In this document: in pieces, positions 53,130 to 64,000 of the stretch
Numbering within the stretch: position 1 is the first letter of the stretch
Layout: each line of letters begins with the position of its first letter
NCBI GenBank assembly: GCA_024663395.1
Contig: JANFAH010000021.1
Coordinates: 186,001-250,000 of the forward strand
Reading direction: 5' to 3'
Source: Pisolithus tinctorius
Taxonomy: Eukaryota; Basidiomycota; Agaricomycetes; Boletales; Pisolithaceae
Length of the DNA stretch: 64,000 nucleotides
Program-made: the position numbers and the translations under genes
The notes under the pieces: generated by a model
What the model was told of the DNA's origin: nothing
Seen by the model: the letters and a program-made list of their open reading frames with translations, nothing else
Databases searched by the model: none

Positions 53130-55323
53130 TTAGTGATCCCCCGCTTTGCCCTCTGGCTTCCTCGTCTTAAACACGCCCCGTCTCACAACTGCCCTCACTA
53201 TCTCCCTCGCTCGTTCCTTGAACAGTTCTCCATCATCATCTCCTCCAATGCGCAACCGTTCCCGACCTATCGACTCCCTCAGACGAAAGTATGCAAAAAC
53301 GAAACTACGCCATGATCACGTACCAACGGTTCCCCAATTTCTTGTACTCGGAATCCTCAACACCTCGCATTCAACTTTCCACCCCATCCACCGACTCAAT
53401 CTCGCCAGCCATATCCTGTACACCGAGTACTGACTTTTGCGAGTGCCCTCTGCACCAAGATTGAGGGTTTCTATGAACGCTGATTCGTCATCCATGTCCT
53501 CTTCTTCGAAGCTGATAGTAGATGGATCATGTGGAGATGATCGGGGGTAGAACGAAAGCAGCGAAGATGTCGCTGTCGAAGACCTTGTAAACCGCTCATC
53601 GAATCCCCATGCACAGCAGGGGATGGAGAGGTATCCTACGGCATCGCAGAGCGTTGCCAATACGGGCACCCATGGCGTCAGCTCGTCGGCGTGATTCCCG
53701 ATGAGGAAGACGCCTGGCATGAAGAAGTCTGTTCCAGTGTCGTTCTTGGTATCGTCGGAGGATTTGGGGTCGCTGGTTGATCCTGCGGATTCTGTTCGAG
53801 GGTGGTGGATGTAACCCGTAGGATCAAGGGAGTAGACGTGCAGAGCTTTTCTTGTCGCTTCGGGGTAGTGAGACCAGGACTGGCGTGCTCGTACATCGAT
53901 ACCATGACCAACGTACCCCTCAGAAACGAGGATATGAACTAAGAGTCCATTTCCACATCTGTCACAGAGGTAAGCAATCGCTCAGAGGAACAAGAACGAA
54001 AATCGGTGAGGTGTGCGCACGCACCCTAGGTCCAGAAACCCACCCGAAGGACGAGGCCAGTTCCTGCATGGCATCATATTTGTATCCGCCCCGCCTCCAT
54101 GATCAGCATCAGGTTCGACACTGCCATCGCGACGAGTCCCATACGTCGCCTTCCAGAACAACATCAAAAACGTTGCAATGCCTACATCCTATGTATAAAA
54201 AAACCCGGAACACGACCGACCCCGTCAATAACACCACACAAAGTTCAAAGTTCCCAGGACGCAAGAACTCACCTCGAATACATGCTTTGCTGGATCCGTC
54301 GCCTCCTTCCACTGACTGACAAGATGCTTGTACCGCTCTCGCAGGACGAGGTATAGATCTTGGTATGTCTCGCGTGGGACGAGCGTGTCGTGGTGGACAC
54401 GTTTGCGATAATGTGTGAGGGCGCCCCACCCATATCGGTGGACAGTGTCAAGAAGGGCGAGGCAGGTTCGGTAGAGGCGGGAATTAGGGTCGGGTGGATA
54501 AGGTGAGGTGGGCCCAGATGGAGGGAGGACGGCTTCGATGAGGAGTGTACCAGAAGCTAGGGTCGTCGTTTCCGACTTACCACAAGGTTCCTGGATATTC
54601 TGGACGTACCTCACTGCAAGACGCCTTACTGCAGGATGGTAATAAGGCAATGATTCGTCGTCTTTCAAGAGCGGAGTCAGTATTAGCAACGATGTTGCGC
54701 TGTCTTGCTCGTCTTCGTACATCGGTGTAGTAGTCTGTTCCCCCTCCAGAGCATGTACTTTTCCTACTTCCGTGGTTGTGACCGTTGCAGTATAAAATAC
54801 ACACGTTTGTTCAAGAGTCGCATCTCTCCCCGGCCTGCGCGGTAACAACCGTCGGCGTATCGCACGCACAGGTCTATATCCCTCGAGATCGCATTGCGTA
54901 AGAGTCTTCAGAAGCATCGTCTCAGCATCTTCCTGTTCACGGGCTGGACCGTCATCCTCCGAGAAACGCACATCGCTCAGCGTCTCGGATCGTAATATAA
55001 GTGTCGAGTTGTACTCTGGGTGGTGTACAAGTTGGTCCACTGCTTTTTCAAACTTGCAAATGGGCAAGTCGGAGGGGATAGTATCAGCACGCGGGACGGA
55101 TGGCGCGGCCGTATTTCAATTGGAACTAGTAATCATTATCAACCTGCGATATGAAACTGGTACAACTCACAAACTCGGTTGTGAATGGAGCAGGGCAACG
55201 TATGACGGGTGTCCATATCTCAGTCCTGTCGCTGCATGATGTCCGGAGGGGAGCGTATTCAGCGCTAGTGTTTGTGTCACATGGCAGTGGAGTGAACTGC
55301 GGACGGACGACGGGTTGGGTCAT
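53130..55323 (-). CDS. TRM44: tRNA (uridine44-2'-O)-methyltransferase
   Basis: Family enzyme that 2'-O-methylates U44 of tRNA-Ser. The start at 55,323 gives MTQPVVRPQFTPLPCDTNTS, WTPVIRCPAPFTTEF. An intron with GTGAGT donor joins F to EKAVDQLVHHPEYNSTLILR, the family N-terminal motif. PVRAIRRRLLPRRPGRD follows, then YYHPAVRRLAVRYVQ, GTLLIEAVLPPSG, WGALTHYRKRVHHDTLVPRE and YQDLYLVLRERYKHLVSQWK. The SAM-binding motif GGFLDLG/CGNGLLVHILVSEG is split by an intron near 53,966-54,030, then GYVGHGIDVRARQSW and FLIGNHADELTPWVP. A last intron (near 53,280-53,325) leads to RAVVRRGVFKTRKPEGKAGD and TAA at 53,130-53,132. The C-terminal word is typical of the family. Convergent with the F-box gene, 138 bp apart. 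Confidence 0.9.
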
Positions 55324-55807
55324 GGCATGAGCAGTGAGACTGATAGGAGCCACGCGAATTTGCAACTTCTGTAAGCACTTACGTAATGACAAGATCGACA
55401 TGACTCGGAAGGAAGGAAGTACCACATCCATTATCTCTGCGAGTAGCGAACACCATACAGAGCGAATCATTCTGCTCTCCAAGTTACAGAAGATATGTTG
55501 ACAGGTGGGTGAACAAGCAAACACCGGTCAGTGATATTGAAGGGACGTGAAAAATGTGGGACCCTTGACTATTTCTCAAACAGTTGCCATCCCCTCGTCG
55601 TCGCGACGAAGGTTTTCAAATGGTGTCTCGGTCACCCCGGGTGACAAAACTGGGACATACTGCGATAAAACTTTTATTTGAAAATGGGACTGTACGGTAT
55701 TTCATGAGGACTTATCATCGCGGATTCCCCCCACCTTTTTTCCTTCCTGCCTTTCTCCTCTTCTCATTTCGTCTTAGTCGAGTTGATTCTCGACCCAGTT
55801 TTTTGTC

Positions 55808-57178
55808 ATGTTTTCTAGAATTTTTTTGGCCAGCATCGCAGCGGGACTTGCGGCAGCCTGGCCAGCGAATAATACGGTCGCTAGTGGTATGTGGTCTGCG
55901 AACAGCTACGCGGCGCAGAGCGGCACGGGATCGATGAATAGCTACACGTCGCCAAGCAGCGGGTGGTCAGCGAACAGCTACACGTCGCCAAGCGGCGGAT
56001 GGTCAGCAAGCAGCTACTCGGCATCAAGTAACGGATGGGCTACGCCCCCATGCACCTGCGGTGGCAACGTCTACACGACATCAACCACACCCTCGACCAC
56101 GCCTCCATGTACTACTACTGCGACCGGCACCACTGCTAGTGGCATGTCTCACACTGTCGTTGTCGCGCCGACTCAGGGAATCCTTCGTTATGTTCCATTT
56201 GTCGTCAATGCGTCTGTCGGGGACACTGTTGTGTTTGTGTGGAACGCAAACAACCATACTGTCACCAAGTCGTCGGAACTCGCGGTAATGTGATTCCTCT
56301 GCTCGTAACAAATACATATCTAATAGGAAAGCTGTTTTAGATTTGCAATAAGACCACGGATGCGCCGTTTGCTTCGGGCGAACAAAACAAAAGTTTTGTC
56401 TGTAAGCAGCGGAACTTCGCGTCTAGTGATTTCTCTGAGGTTTTCTTCCAGTCCAACAGATGGTCAACGATACAAACAGCACATTCTTCTACTGCGGTAC
56501 TCCAGGTCACTGCCAGAAAGGCATGTTCGGTATCATGTACGTCGGACGAATGTCGGCTACTATGGCGTTATTTGATGTTCACGTCTTGTGTTAGAAACCC
56601 TCCGAATGCTGCTATGGGAAGCAACATGTCGTTATCCAGCATGATGCCTGCTATGGCTGCAAACGTAAGTAGGTATGCCAAATTTCCCTCTTACTTGCTA
56701 ACAGAGTTCGTTAGAGTTCGGCCATGGGCGCTATGTGGCAGTACACGCAAATGATGACTCAAAATAATACCATGGCAGCGGGCTGGGGGGGTGGCATCGA
56801 TATGTCTGGCATGCCTCAGTGGGCTTATCAATACGTGGCCGAGAATGTGATGTAAGTTCTAGACTGGGAATCTAGGAGTCTGAGCTGATATCTCAAAGGT
56901 ACACCCGTACGTTCCTGGCTGCCAACCCGGAAACCCTTAACGAGGATGGGAGTGTTAGCCTCAGCAGTGCAGGGAGTACGCCGTTGATGGTCCCAGTTGA
57001 CATCACGTCTGTGCAAAACGGCAGCACGTCATCGCAGGGAGGAAACTCTGGCAGTTCCCCAACTCAATCCTCGAGCTCGAACCCGTATGCGACAATGACA
57101 GGTGGTGCTGCGCAGCTCTTGTCCTCCAAAGTCGTCGTTGGTTTCACCGTTGCCATTTCCTTAATTTTCGTTCTCTAG
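55808..57178 (+). CDS. GPI-type serine-rich cupredoxin-like surface protein
   Basis: The signal peptide MFSRIFLASIAAGLAAAWP is followed by short Ser/Tyr/Gly repeats (SGWSANSYTSPSGGWSA) and a Thr-rich linker. A plastocyanin-like domain comes next: HTVVVAPTQGILRYVPFVV, GDTVVFVWNANNHTVTKSS, then, across two introns, FFYCGTPGHCQKGMFGII. The His in NNHTV and the Cys-x4-His-x4-Met spacing fit a type 1 copper site. NPPNAAMGSNMSLSS and an Asn/Met-rich region follow. The C-terminus has a Ser-rich stretch and a hydrophobic tail SKVVVGFTVAISLIFVL, consistent with GPI anchoring. About five introns. Likely an extracellular cell-wall protein; copper binding or an electron-transfer role is inferred from ligands only. 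Confidence 0.82.
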
Positions 57179-57822
57179 GCAACTCGTTGACGGGATTGCT
57201 CTTTTTTTTTCAAGCTGTCATTCACGGCGGAGATGGAAAAAAATCTATGATAGATCTGTACTGAACTCTTGGGTACTGAATATACGTTGTTATTCTATAT
57301 GAAATCTCGACCGGCACCTGAGGAATTTCAAAAAGAAAAAAAGAACGCCTTGTTCTGGCGCAGTCGTACCGCCTTCCAATACCACGTAACTGTCACTCAA
57401 ACTCTGTATATTACAGTCAGGATGAGATCGACAGGAGGTGCATCCATTATTGCCACTAGTAGCGTAAACCATGCGGAATGAACGAAGCTGCTCTCGGAAC
57501 TACAGAAGACATAATGAAACGAGGTGCAAATGTGGAACCCTATTGTGAACAAAGTAGGGAGCGGTGCGGAAAGGTAATATGCCAGCAAGTGACTGTCGCA
57601 CCATCGGAAATAACAAGTACAGGGTAGCGAATTCCTTACACGATGTTGTGAGCCAAACACTTTGGCACTTTAAAAATAACTGAAAAGACCAGCCCGCATG
57701 GGAAGCAACCCTACATCACCTTTCCAAAGAGAACCTCTTCTTATGTATCCTATTGTGTCCGTACGACCTAGAATGCGGGGGAGTCATAATCGAAAACGGT
57801 ACGAGTGCTGGATCAATGGTTC
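57179..57822. other. Intergenic with a short repeat of sequence near 55.5 kb
   Basis: Lies between convergent genes. Bases about 57,436-57,550 (GTGCATCCATTATTGCCACT, GAACTACAGAAGACATA) resemble about 55,420-55,570 (CCACATCCATTATCTCTGCG, AAGTTACAGAAGATATG) in the same orientation. The two copies flank the cupredoxin-like gene. No gene is seen here. Confidence 0.4.
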
Positions 57823-60181
57823 TTACCTCGGCAAGAGCCGTGGTGACAACGGATCAGGTGACCTCCGGCGCTGTTCGGCCGGCTGTGTAGCAGGAAACAT
57901 ACCGCATTGAGATTATTGCACATGAAACATCCCACAAGACGCAGAGGAAGACTGTATCTCACCTTAGTCGGACACGTTGTCGCAGTGACGGTGACAGTGA
58001 CAGTGACAGTTTGAATTTGGGTACCATTCGCCCCCGGCGCGGTCGCGGTGCAAGTCGCATTCGGTGTGATCATGGTGTTAGTCGTATCCAACATGATTGA
58101 TCCCGTCACACTCGGCGTTATTGTAGGGCATGGGATTGTGTCGGTCGGGTTATTGTGATGTTTTGTGTGCGTGTGCGTATGACTGGGTGCCGAAGAGCCG
58201 CCGCTGGAGTGGGACGGAATCGAGGTAGCTGCACCTGCCGAAGTGGTTGCCACGGTGGGAGTTATCTGAGCCGACGTTGTGCCTTGAATCGAGGTTATGC
58301 CCGGAGTCGAGGAGGATACGGTCGCAGCAGTTGACACGAGTTTAACGCCGGAGGCAGGGTGAGTGCTAGTCGTGTGTGTACTAGTAGCGGGACGCGAACT
58401 TGCAGTAGTAGTAGCAGGATGTGAACTTGTGGTAGCAGTAGTGATAGACGAAGAAACCTAGGGAAGTCGAACGTCAGCGGGAAACCTCAACAAGTCAACG
58501 AAGGAGACAACCAACGTACTCCTCCACCTCCAAGGATTTGTTGCAAGACGGACGTGTTAATCACAGCCGCAGTTACAACGCCGTTTCCATCCATAGTTAG
58601 TGTAACAGGATTATCTACATTCAACAAGGTTACGCAACCGAGTCCTATATATCGCGTTTCCCATGAGAGAGTTGAATGTTTAAGGACCAGAGGCAGCCAC
58701 AGCATCAAAGTAAAAAGACATACCGGGTGCCGGCCCGAACGACGCCGAAAACCTCATAGCCAAGAAAGTGAATAAATTCGTCGCTTGGTCGGCGGCAGGG
58801 GAGGTCACTTGAGTGAACGCTTGTTCATTCGATGCGATGAAGATGCCTGACTGAGCAAATTGATGGCTATATATAAAACAGTCAGCACGAACCACGGCAA
58901 GGGATAGCAATTTTCCAGGGGCACACACGCACCAATAAGTCGTCCCAGATGCATTGTTTTGATCGGCTGTGGGTTGACCCACCCCTGCACGATACAGGTT
59001 AACTTTGTCGAGAGACTCATTTCCATTGACGAGGACCATGGGATCGTTGAGGGGGACCAGTGCTGGACCACCAGCCGGCGGATAAAATGCTCCTTGGAGT
59101 TCCTAATTGTCCAAAGCATCAGTGGTGAGATTCCCACGCCGCAAGAAAACACTAACATTCGTCGATAGCGCAGGCGATTGACCAGTAGAGCAAGTCGCAC
59201 AAGCGTTTTGGTAAGGCGTACATTTGAGTGTAGGCTGAATGAACTCGTTAAGGAGGGCATTATCGGATGCTGTTAGGGCGATCAGAACATGTCAAAACAC
59301 GTTTGGCGGATGTGCGTACCGTTTGATAGAACCTCTGCATTAGGGTTGGCCTGCGCATTCTCCGGAGTATGCTGCGCCAACGTATCATTGTTAATTAAAA
59401 GGTACGTGGTAACAACGTTATCTGACTGGTCCTATCAAGGACGCCATGGGATCGGACACTGGTGGGCGACACAAACGAACAAATAAAATATACCTGGTCA
59501 ACGATCCGGAAATCCCGTGTCGTTGGACAAGCTTGGCCGTTTAAACCAGTACCGGGAGCCGGAACCTTAACAAGGCCGTTCGCCACAGCTCCGTTGACGG
59601 CAGTGAACCAAGCTGGGGCATTACAGTACGCGAACTATAAGTCGGTCAATAAACATGGCGAGGAGGGAACGAAGGACGAATCATACCTGTCCAAACACCG
59701 AATTGTCCAACCCGTTGACACAAGTATTGGTGTCGCCGGTCAAAGTGAGTGTATCAGCATTCGAGCCAAACCAAAGAGCAACAACTGCGCCGTTGGGAAC
59801 GGTAGGCGTAATGGGGGGAATAAAAAAGCCTGCGCTTCCACCGGACTTGGAATGATTTGTGTTGTTCGCAGTACTGGTCATTCCAGCATTGATAACGAGG
59901 GGACTGTAAATCTGGATATTGCCAGTCGCAGGATCAAATATGTTTGCTTCCACGAAAACGCCTTGGTCAGCGAAGTCTAATTGCTACGCATTGGATGGTA
60001 AGCACTTGCATCCTCAAGAGGACAAATTCTTGATTACATTACATCCCGAGAGTTCAAAAGGAGTCGCGAGGCCCGCCGCTGTGAGAGGATTGTTCGGAAT
60101 TTTGAGCGTACATTGTGACCGTACGAAGAAAGGAAAGGCAAGGAGGGTGAAAAGAAGGAATGGAGTTTCAAGAAAGTGCAT
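57823..60181 (-). CDS. Secreted or cell-surface protein with Thr/Ser-rich C-terminus
   Basis: The start at 60,181 gives a signal peptide MHFLETPFLLFTLLAFPFF, then SQCTLKIPNNPLTAAGLATP and an intron. Next FADQGVFVEANIFDPATGNI, QIYSPLVINAGMTSTANNTN, VPNGAVVALWFGSNADTLTL, then NGQACPTTRDFRIVDQ, NEFIQPTLKCTPYQNACATC, NESLDKVNLYRAGVGQPTAD and FTFLAMRFSASFGPAPGM. The rest is low-complexity Thr/Ser/His (SSAPSHTHTHTKHHNNP, VTVTVTVTATTC), and the last exon ends at 57,823 after an intron. The FVEANIFDPATGNIQIYSPL word is typical of an unnamed Agaricomycete secreted family. No catalytic motif is recognised. Many short introns make internal joins uncertain. Confidence 0.62.
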
Positions 60182-60325
60182 TTCGAGAGAGTGGACAGGT
60201 CACAGACCAAGAGCCACGAAAGCTAATCACCTACAAAACCGCACCTGCGGTAAACTGAATAGAAATGACTATCAAATGGAGGGCGAGAGACGATGCGGGG
60301 ACGGTTTCCGGACAAAGACATCGAC

Positions 60326-60332
60326 TTTTATA
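60326..60332 (-). promoter_or_regulatory. TATA box of the secreted-protein gene
   Basis: GAGTATAAAAGTCG on the minus strand, about 145 bp upstream of the start codon at 60,181. Confidence 0.45.
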
Positions 60333-60902
60333 CTCACCTTAAGCAACATGACCTCCCCATAAGCCGTTGCCAGGCACCGACGGCATATCACGAAAAAACC
60401 TCAGCTCAATCTGGCGTCCCTTGGGGATGACACAAAGTAACTCTGTACCCACCCTCCTCAACCTGAGGACAAACTCAAAACGTAGTTGGTGTCAGGAACC
60501 ATTGCAATGGTCCATTTTCACTGGGCAGTAAGGATCGGCATAAACCACCTCTGAAGAACAGGATAATGATATCCGGAACCACTTCTGAGCAACAATGAGA
60601 TACTAAGGGGTGGATGTGTCCTCCGTAACCAGGATGCCATGCGGGTCAGTGGTATAACAACTGGGCCGGTTGTTTTGGTTGCTTTGGCCCCCTTCTCCGT
60701 AAAACCATAATGTACGCCCAAATGCGGTAGCGCTTTTGTGCTAGCCGCGATAATCCGTCACCCATCTGGATGTATCGACGTCCTTGCAGATAATAAGTGA
60801 GATCTGCCTCCCTTCGTTGCTAACCTGAGTTGCTAACTACCGGTGTTTGAAGTCCTCGCGCAAGTATTACCTTGTTTAGGCATACTTTACGATTTCACAT
60901 GT

Positions 60903-60987
60903 AGTCTGGATACCAGCAGGCCTGTCTATGAAGCGTCGAAATGTCTATTGACAGCTTGCTTCATATAGACAGTCTGTCATCCAGACT
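60903..60987. repeat. Two-stem inverted repeat
   Basis: AGTCTGGAT (60,903-60,911) pairs with ATCCAGACT (60,979-60,987). Inside it TGTCTATGAAG (60,923-60,933) pairs with CTTCATATAGACA (60,959-60,971) with a two-base bulge. The 85-nt unit could fold as one hairpin and lies in an intergenic region. Confidence 0.6.
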
Positions 60988-61226
60988 AACTTTGACTTAG
61001 TCTCGAAGTAACACACGAGCATCACTCACGAAAGTTAAAATCTGGTCCCTACCAAGAACGAGCATTGATCTGTACACTGCAAAGTATTCCCTTGTCGCAT
61101 CTGTTACTCCTGCTACCACCCTCAGTTTGCTACACAGCAGATAATTATTAACACCCAATCTAATGTGTAACTGGAGAATTAAGTTTGTGATGTCGGTGCC
61201 AAAATGTCATGCCAGCAATCCGAAGC

Positions 61227-61819
61227 CTACCTTCGGCTCATATTTTCTGCAAGAATAAAAGTCAGCGCGACGTGATCCAGTATGTACTGAAGCGAATCGG
61301 AAATATCAAGATACGGGGGATGCGACGGCTTCCTAATTCCCAGGTTGTGTTTATGGTACTTGGCAAGCTGACCATCCATGCTCTCTCGTTTAAGCTACTC
61401 TCATTCATCACACAATCGCTCCTATGCCATGAATTCAGACGCACCCAGCAGTTTTCGCTGCTAATCTTCCACTTGTACGTTTGATTGTCTGGTCCGACAA
61501 AACATGGACTCCTGTCACCATCGGTTAGTATCCACATGCGTTGAGCGATCAAGACAACACACGAGCAACACCCGTGCTGGGTCATCAACTGACTAGCTGC
61601 AACCTCTTTCCCCTCGAACCAAATCTTGTCACTACTGCAGTGACTCCATTTGACAGTGGCAAGTGTCGTGGAATCGTTTGAGCTACCGGAAGTGTTGGCC
61701 TTGTAAAGGGTCGTCTGTCGGTTTAAGAAACCACTGATGGACACAACGTAGAGTGTTCGTCCGTGCTCGTCAGCCATAGACGTATTCAAGTAATCACTAG
61801 TGCTAAAGGTGAGTCGCAT
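61227..61819 (-). CDS. DUF6593-like protein
   Basis: Two exons. Exon 1 from 61,819 starts MRLTFSTSDYLNTSMADEHG and contains RTLYVVSISGFLNRQTTLYK, TLATVKWSHCSSDKIWFEGK, MWILTDGDRSPCFVGPDNQT and YKWKISSENCW. A GTGCGT donor after Trp and a TGGTCAG acceptor (near 61,365) join in phase to LAKYHKHNLGIRKPSHPPYL, DISDSLQYILDHVALTFILA and ENMSRR before TAG at 61,227-61,229. Length (about 170 residues) and the AKYH ... PPYLDISDS ... ILDHVALTFI tail fit the DUF6593 family of basidiomycetes, of unknown function. The alternative read-through frame (to 61,262) lacks this conserved tail, so I prefer the spliced form. Confidence 0.72.
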
Positions 61820-64000
61820 AATCGCCTTGGCTCAGGGCTAGGGAATCCGTAGACTTCATATGTATATAGGCGCTCCGACCGCACGGCGCACGTGGAGTAC
61901 ATTTGGGATGGCCTTTTCTCTGATCAGATGGTCAAGAAGCACGAGATGCCAAGACACATCCCCACGTAAGCTTGAACGTTCCGCAGTATACGGGCGGCGA
62001 CGACTGCGCAAAACGGTTAACATCCAATCGCAGCAAAAGTAGAATCGGATGGCAGCCGCCCGGGTTGCTGACCACTATGGGAGAAGACCACTCAGAAATA
62101 TCGTTTTATTCCTCATACACGCAGCTCGATTGAAGGCGCGCGATATTGTCTCAGTTGAACTTATCGCGGTACTGCATTTCTGATTCTGATAAGTGATCGA
62201 AGCAGTTGTCTCTGAGTCGATATGGCATGTGTCTACCGAGCAACAGAATAAGCCAAGTTTTGCAGAGACTCGTGTGTGCCATACCTTTTGGAGTCTCGAC
62301 TCGCTAAGACTAAAAGGGACCACGATGCCCATGGATTCGAGGTGCAATCACTCTTGATTAGGCTTGGGTGAATAGGTAGCGACTCTTAGTCTCTTCGTGC
62401 GCGTGGATTTACAGTAAGATCTCGGTAAGTCGCCGTTCTGTCGGTAAGAAGGCTGAAGTAGTCATTGAGCTGACAAGAACCGAATTCCTTGAAAGACCTA
62501 TGTACAAGGCCCACGCGTTTGATCCGACATATGTAGGGGAAAGGTCGCGGATGGAAAGGAGCCTGTAAACCAACCTGAAAATGGCATCCCGTCAGTCAGT
62601 TAGTAGCCACCAGTCAGCGCCCATCAGAGGTTTACTACTTCTCAATCATACCGCCGTTCCACTCCTTGATATCATGTACCCTATGAACGACGCCTCCGTT
62701 GTAACGTCAATTGGCCTGGGAGCGCGGAATAGCCTGCCCTAAACCATTCCATTAGCACAAATAGGGAAACGCGACGCAACTCATTTTTTTCTTCTCAACT
62801 CATCCAAATGGACTCGCACTATTGTCCTCCTGCATGTTCTGGGGAACTTCGTTTTTCATTTGTATCTACATGCAGGAGTCTACTGCGGGTTCCAGAGCGA
62901 CCTTTCTATTAGGCGGCGGCTTCAGCTGGAGCGTGCTTCGTTCGCGCGAGCGTTGGGGCTACGTTCCTTTACCGGAGTTGCTATATATCTTTTCTAGGTA
63001 TTTCTCGTGAGTCTTTATTGCATTAGGCAATGCTATTAGTCCTCTGGTATATGCACTTGATATGACATGCCATTTTTGATAGGTGAATAGGATGCAATCT
63101 TTTGATTTGTGCTAGAACAAGCTCTGTTTGAGATGTCTGATATCAACTCGTTGAGATCCATGTTATGCCTATGCTGGAAGCTTGCAGTAGGTGCGGTAAT
63201 AGCGGAGGAATCTCACCAGAAGATGATTGATGAAGGTTGATGTGTATTTGAACATTCCACGAACGACATTTGAGTAGCTCCGTTCGTCCCTGCAAGTATC
63301 TTATCTCTTAAGAGTCTTCAGAATATCCTGGAATCACTTCCGTCCCCTTGAGGTTTGCAGTGAGTTTTTCCCTTCCTCTTCAAAATATATTCCACGAATT
63401 CCTGTCTTGACCTCCGGTTGGTTTTCTCTCCAATTGTAGATGATGCCAGTATTCGAGCAGAAAGAGGACAGGCAACCCGTAGCCAACACCGGACGTACAA
63501 TGACGTTGCTGGCAAACAGGGCGATACTAAATACACCGCAGCAGTTTGTAATCTAAGCCAGAGCAAAGTTTACAATACATCGAAGGCGTTTCATGAGAAT
63601 TGACGGAAGAGCTTCTTATCGAAGAACACTCAGAAAGCCTCCTGGTTTGAAGGTCTTGCGGATAGTGAATAGTACGGGTCACGAAGCCCAAGCTATTAGG
63701 CCAGCATGTAATGGTACAGTGCAAATGATAGTGGAACGAGAAGTTATGACCAGGGTGAAAGCCTGTGTGCTACTACCAGCCTCTTGCATGATTCGTCACC
63801 TCGCCGACAAGCCTACGTCGTCCATTGCGCATGACTATGAACAAATCTTGAGGCTCCCTCTCCGTCTCTGAGTAACAAGTAAACCAATGAGGACAGCACG
63901 AAAAATACGAACAGAAAAAAACCTCTGATAAAAGAAGAAAGGCAGATCGTTAGCAACCGATGGTTGAGCCCAAATCCCCACATACACACATCAAAGGATT
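61820..64000. other. No gene recognised
   Basis: Open frames of 60-92 codons on both strands (for example 62,822-63,010 and 63,593-63,871) show no domain, signal or splice support. I see no repeat or RNA gene. Part of it may be the upstream region of the DUF6593-like gene. Confidence 0.35.

Noticed and set aside
61860..63900. Several 60-92 codon frames at the right edge
   Set aside because: No motifs, signal peptide, splice support or compositional bias of coding DNA.
1..64000. CRISPR arrays, prokaryotic operons, riboswitches, tRNA or rRNA genes
   Set aside because: Sequence is eukaryotic with spliceosomal introns; no cloverleaf or rRNA signature was recognised by eye, though a tRNA scan was not possible.

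Overview
The window looks like nuclear DNA of a mushroom-forming basidiomycete (Agaricomycetes). Genes are intron-dense, with introns of about 50-60 bases and GTRNGT donors. Recognisable families include DUF6533 membrane proteins, a DUF6593 protein, P-loop/TPR/HET proteins, a Tnp2-type transposase, tRNA (uridine44-2'-O)-methyltransferase TRM44, eIF3g and a cupredoxin-like surface protein. Exons were joined by eye from splice signals and reading-frame continuity, so exact boundaries are predictions.

Layout. 1-8.3 kb: the 3' end of an unknown gene, then a same-strand array of three DUF6533 seven-helix genes sharing an unusual start: a tiny first exon (8, 14 or 11 nt) followed by a second exon of exactly 35 nt. 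8.3-11 kb: no gene recognised. 11-17 kb: a two-helix, PY-motif membrane protein gene (copy D1), a divergent P-loop/TPR/HET gene (E1), and a second copy of the membrane gene (D2). 16,986-32,207: one 15.2-kb CACTA-like transposon with terminal inverted repeats of about 450 bp and a 3-bp ACA target duplication. It carries a complete-looking Tnp2 transposase, a WD40-like gene, other accessory genes (one broken by stops) and internal tandem repeats. It sits inside the duplicated block that holds D2; copies 1 and 3 of the block show the uninterrupted site.

33.5-38.2 kb: a large minus-strand gene that appears to join two G domains, near-identical 45-residue TPR repeats and a C-terminal HET domain. 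The second G domain has a shortened P-loop. 40.1-42.6 kb: a third copy of the block, with a truncated, frameshifted HET remnant and membrane gene copy D3. 43.3-47.4 kb: an unassigned multi-exon coding region and a classic HET gene. Together 11-47 kb forms a HET-receptor island shaped by duplication and transposition. 49.2-50.2 kb: an intron-containing eIF3g pseudogene. 50.6-61.8 kb: ordinary single genes, namely a small CxxC protein, an F-box protein, TRM44, a GPI-type cupredoxin protein, a large secreted protein and a DUF6593 protein. The last 2.2 kb holds nothing I can support.

How the parts may work together (inference): HET domains are death effectors in ascomycete non-self recognition. 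The G-domain/TPR/HET layout resembles an NLR-like receptor with a nucleotide-binding switch, a repeat sensor and an effector. The adjacent PY-motif membrane protein shares a divergent promoter with one of them and was copied along with it.
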